NCBI GenBank assembly: GCA_035335645.1
Contig: DAOQMM010000030.1
Span: 1 to 31,701, forward strand
Length of the DNA: 31,701 nucleotides
Origin: Zoogloea sp035335645
GTDB taxonomy: Bacteria > Pseudomonadota > Gammaproteobacteria > Burkholderiales > Rhodocyclaceae
Direction of reading: 5' to 3'
Shown here piece by piece: positions 7,822 through 16,204 of the stretch (the stretch's first letter is position 1; each line of letters starts with the position of its first letter). The position numbers were made by a program, and so were the translations under genes. The notes under the pieces are model-generated. The model was not told the origin of the DNA. It saw only the letters and a program-made list of their open reading frames with translations, and made no database searches.

Positions 7822-7924
7822 CCCGCCCTCCGCCCGTCCTGACGTCTGCTTACAGTTAAGGGGGCACTTTCGGCGCCCGTGAGGCTCGAAGGCCTCGCCA
7901 TCCCCTTCTGCGAGGCCTGCGTCG

Positions 7925-8227
7925 ATGTTCAAGAAGCTGTCCGCCCTCTACACCCTGATCCGCGAAGACCTGCGCATCCTGGGCTTCGCCCTGCGTCATC
8001 CGGCGCGTCCGGTCTGGTTGCTGCCAGCCCTCGTGGCGCTGGGGCTGTACGTCCTGTCGCCGATCGACCTGCTGCCGGACCTGGTGCCGGTACTCGGCTG
8101 GGTGGATGACCTGATCCTGGTCCCCCTTGTCATCGCCTGGCTGGTGAGCCGGCTGCCGGTCGACCTGCGCCGCGCCTGGCAGGATGCCCGGCGGACCGTG
8201 GATGCGCCCGCCGTGCGCCGCGCCTGA
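7925..8227 (+). CDS. YkvA/DUF1232 family small membrane protein
   Basis: A 100-residue protein with the DUF1232 core LYVLSPIDLLPDLVPVLG followed by WVDDLILVPLVIAWL. It has two hydrophobic segments (about residues 34-52 and 58-78). The function of the family is unknown. The gene stands alone and converges with the SMR operon, with only 4 bases between the stops. Confidence 0.88.
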   Translation: MFKKLSALYTLIREDLRILGFALRHPARPVWLLPALVALGLYVLSPIDLLPDLVPVLGWVDDLILVPLVIAWLVSRLPVDLRRAWQDARRTVDAPAVRRA

Positions 8228-8231
8228 AGCC

Positions 8232-8564
8232 TCAGGCGCGCACCACCGCCGCCGAAAAGAGCTGGAGCACCACCACCCCGGCGACGATCAGGCCGATGCC
8301 GATCAGCGCCGGGCGGTCCAGCTTCTGACCGAAGAAATAACGCCCGACCAGGGTCATCAGCGCCACCCCGGAGCCGGACCACACCGCGTACACCACCCCC
8401 ACCGGCAGCACGTCCAGGGTGAGGGACAGGAGATACAGGGCCAGCGAATAGCAGCTCACCACGATGCCCCAGGGCCACAGGCGCCTGAAACCGTCGGCCA
8501 GCTTGAGGGCCGAGGTAGCGATGACCTCCGCGACGATGGCGACGAAGAGCAGCAGCCAGTCCAT
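8232..8564 (-). CDS. SMR-family multidrug efflux protein, subunit 1
   Basis: A 110-residue protein with four transmembrane helices and the SMR hallmarks: the essential Glu in VAIVAEVIATSALK (residue 13 in this protein), the YAVWSGSG motif in helix 3, and GLIVAGVVVLQLF in helix 4. WSG rather than WTG points to the EmrE/Qac-like branch and not to the guanidinium (Gdx/SugE) branch. SMR proteins export cationic compounds in exchange for protons as antiparallel dimers. It starts 18 bases after a second SMR gene, so a heterodimer like EbrAB or MdtIJ is plausible. It is the last gene of a four-gene operon. Confidence 0.92.
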   Translation of the reverse strand: MDWLLLFVAIVAEVIATSALKLADGFRRLWPWGIVVSCYSLALYLLSLTLDVLPVGVVYAVWSGSGVALMTLVGRYFFGQKLDRPALIGIGLIVAGVVVLQLFSAAVVRA

Positions 8565-8582
8565 GTCAGCCTCCCGCCGCGT

Positions 8583-8966
8583 TCATTCGGTCACCGTCTC
8601 GGAGAAGGCGTTGATCACCACCACCCCCGCCACGATCAGCCCGATGCCCAGCAGCCCCGCCGGATCCAGCGTCTGATCCAGAAAGACCCACGCCACCACG
8701 GTGATCAGCGCCACACCCACGCCGGACCACACCGCATACACGATGCCCACGGGGATTTTCTTGAGGCTCAGGGACAGCAGGATGAAGGCCGTCTCGTAGC
8801 ACACCACGACGACCACAGACGGCCACAGGCGGGTGAAGCCTTCGGTGGCCTTGAGAGTCGACGTGGCGATCACCTCCGCAACGATGGCCACGAAGAGCAG
8901 CACCCACTGCAGGGTGCCGGCCCGGGGCGCAGGGGCCGGCGTGGCGGTCGGATCGGGCGCAGCCAT
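8583..8966 (-). CDS. SMR-family multidrug efflux protein, subunit 2, with Pro/Ala-rich N-terminal extension
   Basis: A 127-residue SMR protein with the essential Glu in VAIVAEVIATSTLK, the YAVWSGVG motif and a standard fourth helix. Before helix 1 it has an extra stretch of about 20 residues rich in Ala, Pro and Thr. The ATG at 8966 overlaps the lipoprotein stop (TGATG), which supports the long form; a shorter start is not obvious. The copies share identical stretches such as LLFVAIVAEVIATS, so they look like an old tandem duplication. The ends differ, as in heterodimeric SMR pairs. Confidence 0.9.
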   Translation of the reverse strand: MAAPDPTATPAPAPRAGTLQWVLLFVAIVAEVIATSTLKATEGFTRLWPSVVVVVCYETAFILLSLSLKKIPVGIVYAVWSGVGVALITVVAWVFLDQTLDPAGLLGIGLIVAGVVVINAFSETVTE

Positions 8967-9178
8967 CAGCGCGTCGCCGCCTCGATGTCCCTGCGGCGCT
9001 GCTCCGCCTGCAGGCGCGCAGCTTCGAGCTGGCTTTCCACCTGGGCCTTGACGGCCTCCGCCTGCTGCGCCTCCTGGGCCTTGAGCTTGGCCGCGGTGGC
9101 CGCGCTGCTGCCGGCATCACCAAAGCCGCAGGCCGCCAAGCCGGTGGCCAGCAGGCCGGCCAGAACGAAGGCCCTCAT
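8966..9178 (-). CDS. Small predicted lipoprotein with coiled-coil body
   Basis: A 70-residue protein with a lipobox (LAAC, Cys17) at the end of a short signal peptide (MRAFVLAGLLATGLAAC). The rest is almost entirely Ala, Glu, Gln, Lys and Arg in a helical pattern (AEAVKAQVESQLEAARLQAE), predicting a coiled coil at the inner face of the outer membrane. It overlaps the reductase gene upstream (ATGA) and the SMR gene downstream (TGATG). The sequence shows no further function. Confidence 0.8.
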   Translation of the reverse strand: MRAFVLAGLLATGLAACGFGDAGSSAATAAKLKAQEAQQAEAVKAQVESQLEAARLQAEQRRRDIEAATR

Positions 9179-10290
9179 GCGGCCTCCCAGCGCGGGTAAT
9201 CCAGATAGCCCTTCTCACCGCCCTGGTAGAAGGTGTCCATATCCCACTCCGCCAGCGGCGCGCCGGCCTGCAGGCGTGCCGGCAGGTCCGGGTTGGAGAT
9301 GAACAGGCGGCCGAACACCGCGCCATCGGCCGTGCCCTGCGCCACCAGCTCGGCCCCACGCTGCGGCGACAGTCCGCCATTGACCAGGATGGGTGTGCGG
9401 GTGAAGGCGCGGAAGTGGGCCGCCACGGCATCGAGGGGTCGGGCCACGCCGTCGAGCTGGCCCGGCTGGAAAGGCTCGGTGAGATGCAGGTAGGCGAGGC
9501 CCAGACCATCCGCCGTGCGCACCAGATCGTCGAAGAAGGGCACGGTGTCTTCGTCCACGACGATGCCGTGGAGCGTGTTCATCATCGGGTTGAGGCGGAT
9601 GCCCACCCGGCCGAGGGGCAGCTCGCGGCTCACCGCGTCGAGCACCTCAAAGAGCAGGCGAGCGCGGTTCGCGTGGCTGCCGCCGTACTCGTCGTCGCGG
9701 ACGTTGCTGCAGCGGGCAAAGAACTGGTGGAACAGGTAGCCGTTGGAGGAATGGATCTCCACGCCATCGAAGCCCGCTTCACGGGCATGGGCGGCGGCGC
9801 GGGCGAAGTCGGCGACGATGCCAGCGATCTCCTCGCGGGTGAGGGCGCGGGGGGTGACCGTGGGCGTCAGGCCTGCACTACCGAACATCTTCCACTGGGG
9901 ATCGATGGCCGAGGGCGCCACCGGCGCCGCGCCGCCGTGGAATTCCGGCAGGGACAGGCGGCCGCAGTGCCACAGCTGGCAGACGATGCGCCCGCCGGCG
10001 GCGTGCACCGCGTCGGTGACGAGGCGCCAGCCCGCCACCTGCGCGGCCGACCAGAGGCCCGGCGTAAAGGGGTAGCCGCGCCCCTGGGGCGACACGATGG
10101 TGCCTTCCGAAACGATCAGGCCGGCGCCGGCCCTTTGGGCGTAGTACTGCGCCTGAGTGGCGTCCGGCGCCGCCTCCCCATTGGTCACACGACAGCGCGT
10201 GAGCGGCGCCATGACGATCCGGTTGGCCAGATCGAGATCGCCCAGCCGGACCGGCTGGAAGAGGGCGGAAACAGCAGCAGGGGGACTCAT
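9175..10290 (-). CDS. Old yellow enzyme family NADH:flavin oxidoreductase (NemA-like)
   Basis: A 371-residue FMN-dependent ene-reductase. Visible signatures are NRIVMAPLTRCRV near the N-terminus, the substrate-binding pair in GVEIHSSNGYLFHQFF (His and Asn of HxxN), DEYGGSHANRARLL, and the phosphate-binding region ILVNGG plus GAVFGRLFISNPDLP. It reduces activated C=C bonds and often nitro-compounds or N-ethylmaleimide. The ATG at 10290 was chosen over 10320 because the family begins shortly before LFQPVRLGDL. The neighbouring genes suggest an electrophile or toxic-cation defence operon: reductase, lipoprotein and SMR pair, all coupled. The promoter must lie in the 189-base gap shared with nap. 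Confidence 0.93.
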   Translation of the reverse strand: MSPPAAVSALFQPVRLGDLDLANRIVMAPLTRCRVTNGEAAPDATQAQYYAQRAGAGLIVSEGTIVSPQGRGYPFTPGLWSAAQVAGWRLVTDAVHAAGGRIVCQLWHCGRLSLPEFHGGAAPVAPSAIDPQWKMFGSAGLTPTVTPRALTREEIAGIVADFARAAAHAREAGFDGVEIHSSNGYLFHQFFARCSNVRDDEYGGSHANRARLLFEVLDAVSRELPLGRVGIRLNPMMNTLHGIVVDEDTVPFFDDLVRTADGLGLAYLHLTEPFQPGQLDGVARPLDAVAAHFRAFTRTPILVNGGLSPQRGAELVAQGTADGAVFGRLFISNPDLPARLQAGAPLAEWDMDTFYQGGEKGYLDYPRWEAA

Positions 10291-10407
10291 GACGGGGCCT
10301 TTCGACGATGACGGCAGCACGCCGCGATGGTAGCAAATCCGGATGGCGGGTGGTCCCGGACCGAGTGGGAGATGTCTGTCCGTAAGCTTTCAAGGGGCTG
10401 GCAATTC

Positions 10408-10449
10408 TTTGCACAGATCAAGGAAACCACCTGGCCGGGTGCCTAGACT
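10408..10449 (+). promoter_or_regulatory. Candidate FNR/DNR-activated nap promoter
   Basis: The 14-mer TTTGCACAGATCAA at 10408-10421 has one perfect FNR-type half-site (ATCAA) and 7 of 10 matches to TTGAT-N4-ATCAA. Its centre is 10414.5. A start point 41.5 bases downstream would be 10456, and the hexamer TAGACT falls exactly at -12 to -7 (10444-10449). This is the class II activator geometry. napF begins 24 bases after the inferred start. Only the geometry is observed; regulator binding is inferred. Confidence 0.5.
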
Positions 10450-10479
10450 GACTCTGTTTCGATCCACCTTTTCCTGTTC

Positions 10480-10989
10480 ATGGACATCACCCGCCGGCGC
10501 TTCCTGGGCGGACGCATCGGACGGAACCCGGGCCCCGCGCCCTTCCGCCCCCCCTGGAGCCTCCCCGAGGCCGCCTTCCTCAATCAATGTACACGCTGTG
10601 ACGACTGCGTGAAGGCCTGCCCGACCGGCCTGCTGCGCCGTGCGGACGATGGCTTCCCGGTGGCGGACTTCAGCGCTGCCGAATGCACCTTCTGCGGCGA
10701 CTGCGTGCCGGTCTGCCCGCCCGGCGCCTTGGTGCGCGTCGGCGACGCCGCCCCCTGGTCCTTCGGTGTGCGGATCGGCGAAGGCTGCCTGGCCCTGCAG
10801 CAGGTGGAATGCCGCATCTGCGGCGAGGTCTGTGATCCGCGGGCGATCCGCTTCCGTCCGCGTCCTGGCGGCATCGCCCCACCCGAGGTGGACAACACCT
10901 CATGCACCGGTTGCGGTGCCTGTATTGCGCCCTGTCCGGTGGTGGCCGTAACGCGCATCCCCCTGACCACCGCCCCGGAGGCCCCATGA
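10480..10989 (+). CDS. napF: NapF, ferredoxin-type protein of periplasmic nitrate reductase
   Basis: A 169-residue cytoplasmic Fe-S protein with the expected clusters: CTRCDDCVKACP, CTFCGDCVPVCP, a variant CRICGEVCDP, and CTGCGACIAPCP. Length and layout match NapF, which binds NapA in the cytoplasm and helps load its [4Fe-4S] cluster before export. It starts MDITRRRFLGG, as NapF proteins do. It is the first gene of the nap operon and overlaps napD as ATGA. Confidence 0.95.
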   Translation: MDITRRRFLGGRIGRNPGPAPFRPPWSLPEAAFLNQCTRCDDCVKACPTGLLRRADDGFPVADFSAAECTFCGDCVPVCPPGALVRVGDAAPWSFGVRIGEGCLALQQVECRICGEVCDPRAIRFRPRPGGIAPPEVDNTSCTGCGACIAPCPVVAVTRIPLTTAPEAP

Positions 10990-11276
10990 ACATCGTCAGC
11001 CTGGTACTGCGCATCCATCCCGACACCCGCGCCGAGGCGGAAGCCGCGCTCACCGCCTTTCCCGGCGTGGAATGTCACGGCATGTCCGACGACGGCAAGC
11101 TCGTCGTCACGGTGGAGGACGCGGAAGGTGCTTCCATGTCCGACACCCTGATCGCCCTGCACCGGGTGCCCCAGGTGCTCGCCGCGACGCTGGCCTACGA
11201 ATACACCGACCGCACCGCCGCCACTCCGACCCACGCCCCGAATTCGAATTCCCCCTGCGAGGAGGCTCAATCATGA
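10986..11276 (+). CDS. napD: NapD, NapA-specific signal-peptide chaperone
   Basis: A 96-residue protein beginning MNIVSLVLRIHPD, with the ferredoxin-like NapD fold (FPGVECHG, DGKLVVTVED, and a C-terminal strand ending VLAATLAYEY). NapD binds the twin-arginine signal of NapA and delays export until cofactors are inserted. The ATG at 10986 overlaps the napF stop, and its own stop overlaps the napA start as ATGA. The last 20 residues are Thr/Pro/Asn-rich and probably disordered; they also carry the napA ribosome site (GAGGAGG). Confidence 0.94.
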   Translation: MNIVSLVLRIHPDTRAEAEAALTAFPGVECHGMSDDGKLVVTVEDAEGASMSDTLIALHRVPQVLAATLAYEYTDRTAATPTHAPNSNSPCEEAQS

Positions 11277-13828
11277 CCATCAATCGACGCGACTTCATCA
11301 AGGCCCAGGCCATCGCCACCGCCGCGGCCACCGCCGGCATTTCCCTGCCCGTCGTGGCGGCCCCCAAGGAGGCGCCCGCCGCCGCGGGCGGCGACACCCG
11401 GGTGCGCTGGGACAAGGCCGCGTGCCGCTTCTGCGGTACCGGCTGCTCGGTGCTGGTGGGCGTGCAGGATGGCCGCGTCGTGGCCACCCAGGGGGATCCC
11501 GACGCGCCGGTGAACCGGGGCCTCAACTGCATCAAGGGCTATTTCCTGTCCAAGATCATGTACGGCGAAGACCGCCTGACCAAGCCCCTGCTGCGCATGA
11601 AGGACGGCAAGTACGACAAGAACGGCGAGTTCACGCCGATCAGCTGGAACCAGGCCTTCGACATCATGGCCGAGAAGTGGAAGGCCGCCCTGAAGGCCGA
11701 AGGCCCCGGCTCGATCGGCATGTTCGGCTCGGGTCAATGGACCATCTGGGAAGGCTACGCCGCCTCCAAGCTGATGAAGGCCGGCTTCCGCTCCAACAAC
11801 CTGGACCCGAACGCCCGCCACTGCATGGCCTCGGCGGTCGCCGGCTTCATGCGCACCTTCGGCATCGACGAGCCGATGGGCTGCTACGACGACATCGAGC
11901 AGGCCGACGCCTTCGTGCTGTGGGGCTCCAACATGGCCGAGATGCACCCCATCCTGTGGACCCGCATCACCGACCGCCGCCTCACCAAGACCGACGTGCA
12001 GGTGCACGTGCTATCCACCTTCGAACACCGCAGCTTCGAGCTGGCCGACAACGGCATGATCTTCGTGCCCCAGACCGACCTGGCCATCCTCAACTACATC
12101 TGCAACCACATCATCCAGTCGGGCAAGGTCAATGAAGCCTTCGTCAAGGCCCACGTGAACTTCAAGGCCGGCGAGACCGACATCGGTTTCGGCCTGCGCC
12201 CCGCCCATGCGCTGGAGAAGGACGCCAAGTTCAACGGCTACCCCGGCGCCGACGGCAAGCCCAAGAACAACCCGAACGACGCCAAGCCCATCACCTTCGA
12301 CGAGTTCAAGAAGTTCGTCTCCACCTACACTCTGGACTACACCACCAAGCTCACCGGCGTGCCGGCCGAGCGCCTCAAGAAGCTCGCCGAGCTCTACGCC
12401 GACCCGAAGAAGAAGGTGGTCAGCTTCTGGACCATGGGCTTCAACCAGCACACCCGCGGCACCTGGGTGAACAACATGATCTACAACGTCCACCTGCTGG
12501 TGGGCAAGATCTCCACCCCGGGCTCCGGCCCCTTCTCCCTCACCGGTCAACCCTCCGCCTGCGGCACCGCGCGGGAAGTGGGCACCTTCGCCCACCGCCT
12601 GCCCGCCGACATGGTGGTCACCAACCCGGATCACCGTCACCACACCGAGGAAATCTGGCAACTGCCGGAAGGCACCATCAACGAGAAGATCGGCTACCAC
12701 GCCGTCGCCCAGAGCCGCGCCCTCAAGGACGGCAAGCTCAAGTGCTACTGGACCAGCACCACCAACAACATGCAGGCGGGCCCCAACGTCAACCAGGAGA
12801 TCTACCCCGGCTGGCGCAACCCGGCCGCCTTCGTGGTGGTGTCCGACGTGTATCCCACCGTCTCCGCCCTGGCCGCCGACCTGATCCTGCCCTCCGCCAT
12901 GTGGACCGAGAAGGAAGGCGCCTTCGGCAACGCCGAGCGGCGCACCCAGTTCTGGCGGCAGCAGGTCAAGGCGCCTGGCGAGGCCCGCTCCGATCTGTGG
13001 CAGTACATGGAATTCTCCAAGCGCTTCAAGGTGGAGGACGTGTGGCCCGCCGAGCTCATCGCCAAGAAGCCCGAATACAAGGGCAAGACCCTGTATGACG
13101 TGCTCTACGCCAACAAGGTGGTGAACAAGTTCCAGAAGGCCGAGACCGTCAAGGTCAACGAGCACGCCATCAAGAACTACACCAACGACGAATCCGAAGC
13201 CTTCGGCTTCTACGTGCAGAAGGGCCTGTTCGAGGAATACGCCCTCTTCGGCCGCGGCCACGGCCACGACCTGGCCCTCTTCGACGTTTATCACAAGGCC
13301 CGCGGCCTGCGCTGGCCGGTGGTGGACGGCAAGGAGACCCTGTGGCGCTTCCGTGAAGGCTACGACCCCTACGTCAAGGCCGGCGAGGACATCAAGTTCT
13401 ACGGCCACAAGGACGGCAAGGCCGTGATCTTCGCCCTGCCCTACCAGGATCCGCCCGAAAAGCCCGATGCCGACTACGACCTGTGGCTGTGCACCGGCCG
13501 CGTGCTGGAGCACTGGCACACCGGCACCATGACCCGCCGCGTGCCCGAACTCCACAAGGCCGTGCCCGAAGCCCAGGTCTTCATGCACCCGGACGACGCC
13601 AAGAAGCGCGGTCTGCAGCGGGGCATGCAGGTCAAGGTCCAGTCCCGCCGCGGCGAGATGCTCGCCCGCATCGAGACCAAGGGCCGCAACAAGCCGCCGG
13701 TGGGCCTGATCTTCGTGCCCTTCTTCGACGAATCCAAGCTGGTGAACAAGCTCACCCTCGACGCCACCTGCCCGATCTCGAAGGAAACCGACTACAAGAA
13801 GTGCGCCGTCAAGGTGGTGCGCGCCTGA
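11273..13828 (+). CDS. napA: NapA, catalytic subunit of periplasmic nitrate reductase
   Basis: An 851-residue Mo-bisMGD enzyme reducing nitrate to nitrite in the periplasm. A Tat signal (NRRDFIK, then a hydrophobic Ala-rich stretch ending VVAA) covers residues 1-30. The [4Fe-4S] cysteines are C51, C54, C58 and C86. The molybdenum ligand is Cys184 in DPNARHCMASAV. C-terminal cofactor-binding sequences include CTGRVLEHWHTGTMTRR and FVPFFDESKLVN. All key residues are intact. The length is slightly above the usual 825-835. GGAGG lies before the ATG at 11273. Electrons come from NapB, fed by NapC and NapGH. Codon use is extremely GC-biased at third positions, consistent with high expression. Confidence 0.98.
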   Translation: MTINRRDFIKAQAIATAAATAGISLPVVAAPKEAPAAAGGDTRVRWDKAACRFCGTGCSVLVGVQDGRVVATQGDPDAPVNRGLNCIKGYFLSKIMYGEDRLTKPLLRMKDGKYDKNGEFTPISWNQAFDIMAEKWKAALKAEGPGSIGMFGSGQWTIWEGYAASKLMKAGFRSNNLDPNARHCMASAVAGFMRTFGIDEPMGCYDDIEQADAFVLWGSNMAEMHPILWTRITDRRLTKTDVQVHVLSTFEHRSFELADNGMIFVPQTDLAILNYICNHIIQSGKVNEAFVKAHVNFKAGETDIGFGLRPAHALEKDAKFNGYPGADGKPKNNPNDAKPITFDEFKKFVSTYTLDYTTKLTGVPAERLKKLAELYADPKKKVVSFWTMGFNQHTRGTWVNNMIYNVHLLVGKISTPGSGPFSLTGQPSACGTAREVGTFAHRLPADMVVTNPDHRHHTEEIWQLPEGTINEKIGYHAVAQSRALKDGKLKCYWTSTTNNMQAGPNVNQEIYPGWRNPAAFVVVSDVYPTVSALAADLILPSAMWTEKEGAFGNAERRTQFWRQQVKAPGEARSDLWQYMEFSKRFKVEDVWPAELIAKKPEYKGKTLYDVLYANKVVNKFQKAETVKVNEHAIKNYTNDESEAFGFYVQKGLFEEYALFGRGHGHDLALFDVYHKARGLRWPVVDGKETLWRFREGYDPYVKAGEDIKFYGHKDGKAVIFALPYQDPPEKPDADYDLWLCTGRVLEHWHTGTMTRRVPELHKAVPEAQVFMHPDDAKKRGLQRGMQVKVQSRRGEMLARIETKGRNKPPVGLIFVPFFDESKLVNKLTLDATCPISKETDYKKCAVKVVRA

Positions 13829-13905
13829 GGCTGGCTACGGCGACCGGCCGCGTGACGCCCCCTTGCCCACGCACGCCGGCCGCCTGATCCGACATCGGAA
13901 TCATC

Positions 13906-14823
13906 ATGGACCCCGTCCGCAACGCTGCCCGTCCGCCTGGCAGGCCGGCTGAATCGCCGGCCTCCGCAGCGCGACGCAAATTCCTCAACGGCATCGCCGC
14001 CGCTGCGGGCGGCGGCTGCCTGCTCGCCCTCGGGGCCGGGCTCTATTCCGGCAGCGCGTCGGCCCTGCCAGCCCAGGCCCTGCGCCCGCCCGGCGCCCTG
14101 GCGGAGGCCGATTTCCTGGCCGCCTGCGTGCGCTGCGGCCTGTGCGTGCGCGACTGCCCCTACGGCACCCTGCGTCTCGCCGATCTGGGCGAGGCGGTAC
14201 CGGTGGGCACGCCCTTCTACACCGCCCGCCGCGTCGCCTGCGAGATGTGCGAGGACATCCCCTGCGTCAAGGCCTGCCCCACCGGCGCCCTCGACCACGG
14301 CCTCACCGACATCAACCGGGCCCGCATGGGCCTCGCCGCCCTCGTGGATCACGAGAGCTGCCTGAACTTCCTCGGTCTGCGCTGCGACGTGTGCTACCGG
14401 GTGTGCCCCGTCATCGACAAGGCCATCACCCTCGAAACCCAGCACAACCCGCGCTCCGACCGTCACGCCATGCTGCTGCCGACGGTCCATTCGGACGCCT
14501 GCACCGGCTGCGGCAAGTGCGAGAAATCCTGCGTCCTGCCCGAAGCGGCCATCAAGGTCTTCCCGCGTAAGCTCGCCCAGGGCGCGCTGCCTGCCCACTA
14601 CCGCAAGGGCTGGGAGGAAAAGGCCCGCCACGGCGGCTCCCTGATCGGCGACCAGGTGGAACTGCCGATCCGCGGCTTCGAAGGCTCCACTGCCGGCCGC
14701 GCGCCGACCCAGACGGTCGTCGCACCCACCGCCCCGGCCCCCGCGCTGCCGGCGCCGACCGCGGACCTTCCCCGCCCACGCACCCCGGCGGGCAGCGGCA
14801 TCAACTCCCACTGGAAACCCTGA
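13906..14823 (+). CDS. napG: NapG, periplasmic ferredoxin-type subunit of the quinol dehydrogenase
   Basis: A 305-residue protein with a Tat signal (ARRKFLNGIAAAAGGGCLLALG) and four Fe-S motifs: CVRCGLCVRDCP, CEMCEDIPCVKACP, the long-spaced CLNFLGLRCDVCYRVCP, and CTGCGKCEKSCV. NapG works with membrane-bound NapH as a quinol dehydrogenase that passes electrons to NapC/NapB. The last 50 residues are an Ala/Pro/Thr-rich tail beyond the E. coli length (231), probably unstructured in the periplasm. The gap to napA is 77 bases, the largest in the operon. The stop is 2 bases from the napH start. Confidence 0.95.
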   Translation: MDPVRNAARPPGRPAESPASAARRKFLNGIAAAAGGGCLLALGAGLYSGSASALPAQALRPPGALAEADFLAACVRCGLCVRDCPYGTLRLADLGEAVPVGTPFYTARRVACEMCEDIPCVKACPTGALDHGLTDINRARMGLAALVDHESCLNFLGLRCDVCYRVCPVIDKAITLETQHNPRSDRHAMLLPTVHSDACTGCGKCEKSCVLPEAAIKVFPRKLAQGALPAHYRKGWEEKARHGGSLIGDQVELPIRGFEGSTAGRAPTQTVVAPTAPAPALPAPTADLPRPRTPAGSGINSHWKP

Positions 14824-14825
14824 GC

Positions 14826-15695
14826 ATGGCCACCGCCCCGTCCTGCCAGCTTTCCGCGAGCCCCTCCGCCGACCGGCGCAGCCTGTGGCAGCGCCAGCGC
14901 TGGCTCATCCTGCGACGCCTCAGTCAGGCGTCGATCCTGCTCCTCTTCCTGGCCGGGCCGTGGTTTGGCCTGTGGCTCGTCAAGGGCAACCTGTCCTCCT
15001 CCCTCACCCTGGACGTACTGCCCCTCACCGATCCACTGCTGTTGCTCCAGACCCTCGTCACCGGCCACGTGCCGGAAGCCACCGCCTTCCTCGGCGCCGC
15101 CCTGGTCACCGGCTTCTACCTGCTGGTGGGCGGGCGGGTGTTCTGCGGCTGGGTGTGCCCGGTCAATATCGTCACCGACGCCGCCGCGTGGACGCGCCGC
15201 CGGCTTGGCATCAAGACCGGCCGCGTGCCCGATGCCGCCACCCGCCTGTGGCTGCTAGCCGGTGTGCTGGGGGTGGCCGCGGTAACCGGCCGCCTCGCCT
15301 GGGAGTGGGTCAATCCCGTGTCCCTGCTGCACCGCAGCCTGATCTTCGGACTCGGCGGCGGCCTGTGGATGATGGCCGCCATCTTCCTTTATGACGTGCT
15401 GGTCGCCAGCCGCGGCTGGTGCGGCCACCTGTGTCCGATGGGCGCCTTCTACGGCCTGCTCGGCCAGAGTGCCCTGGTGCGCGTCTCGGCCCATCGGCGC
15501 AAGGCCTGCGACGACTGCATGGACTGCTTCGCCGTGTGCCCGGAACCCCAGGTGATCCGCCCGGCCCTCAAGCAGGCCGGCCAGACCCACCCCCTCATCC
15601 TGTCCGCGGACTGCACCACCTGCGGACGCTGCATCGACGTCTGCGACAAACAGGTATTCAAGATGACCCACCGGTTCGACCAAAGGAGCGAGTGA
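14826..15695 (+). CDS. napH: NapH, membrane-bound quinol dehydrogenase subunit
   Basis: A 289-residue protein with four membrane segments (about residues 35-55, 80-105, 145-165 and 180-200). The NapH motifs CGWVCPVN and CGHLCPMG lie at the membrane face. Two C-terminal [4Fe-4S] motifs follow, CDDCMDCFAVCP and CTTCGRCIDVCD. NapH oxidises quinol and hands electrons to NapG. The stop overlaps the napB start (TGATG), preceded by AAAGGAGCG as ribosome site. Confidence 0.95.
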   Translation: MATAPSCQLSASPSADRRSLWQRQRWLILRRLSQASILLLFLAGPWFGLWLVKGNLSSSLTLDVLPLTDPLLLLQTLVTGHVPEATAFLGAALVTGFYLLVGGRVFCGWVCPVNIVTDAAAWTRRRLGIKTGRVPDAATRLWLLAGVLGVAAVTGRLAWEWVNPVSLLHRSLIFGLGGGLWMMAAIFLYDVLVASRGWCGHLCPMGAFYGLLGQSALVRVSAHRRKACDDCMDCFAVCPEPQVIRPALKQAGQTHPLILSADCTTCGRCIDVCDKQVFKMTHRFDQRSE

Positions 15696-16180
15696 TGAAC
15701 ACGCCAAAAATCCAAACCCTCCGCCTGCGGGCCGCTGCCCTGGCCCTGTGCCTCGTCCACGTCCTGGGCGTGGGCATCCTCGGCGCTCCTGCCCAGGCCG
15801 CCGACGCCCCGGTCAAGCTGCAGAGCCTGCGCGGCGCCGAAGTGCCGGCATCCGACCCGGAAGGAGACGGTGCCCGCTACGGCCGCGACCAACCGCCCAT
15901 GCCCCGCGACTTCGTCCAGCAGCCGCCCCTGATCCCGCACACCATCCGCGGCTACACGATCACCAAGAACTTCAACAAGTGCCTGGACTGCCATGCCTGG
16001 AGCCGTGCCAAGGAGACCGGCGCCACCAAGATCTCGGTGACCCACTTCAAGGACCGGGAGGGCCAGGAGCTGTCCAGCGTGTCGCCGCGCCGTTACTTCT
16101 GCAGCCAGTGTCATGTGCCCCAGAGCGATGCCAAGCCCCTGGTGGGCAACACCTTCCGCCCGGGCGTGGGCATGCGCTGA
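15695..16180 (+). CDS. napB: NapB, diheme cytochrome c subunit
   Basis: A 161-residue periplasmic cytochrome with a Sec signal peptide (hydrophobic stretch to AQAAD, about residue 36) and two heme-c sites, CLDCH and CSQCH. The spacing and the conserved PPLIPHTI and CHVPQSDAKPLVGNTF stretches are characteristic of NapB. It passes electrons to the NapA Fe-S cluster. It is translationally coupled to napH. Confidence 0.96.
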   Translation: MNTPKIQTLRLRAAALALCLVHVLGVGILGAPAQAADAPVKLQSLRGAEVPASDPEGDGARYGRDQPPMPRDFVQQPPLIPHTIRGYTITKNFNKCLDCHAWSRAKETGATKISVTHFKDREGQELSSVSPRRYFCSQCHVPQSDAKPLVGNTFRPGVGMR

Positions 16181-16204
16181 TCCATCATCACCGGGAGCCC
16201 TGAC

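Noticed and set aside
12011..13588. 525-residue open frame antisense to napA
   Set aside because: It is a shadow of the very GC-biased napA codons; the sense frame is a complete NapA with all cofactor residues.
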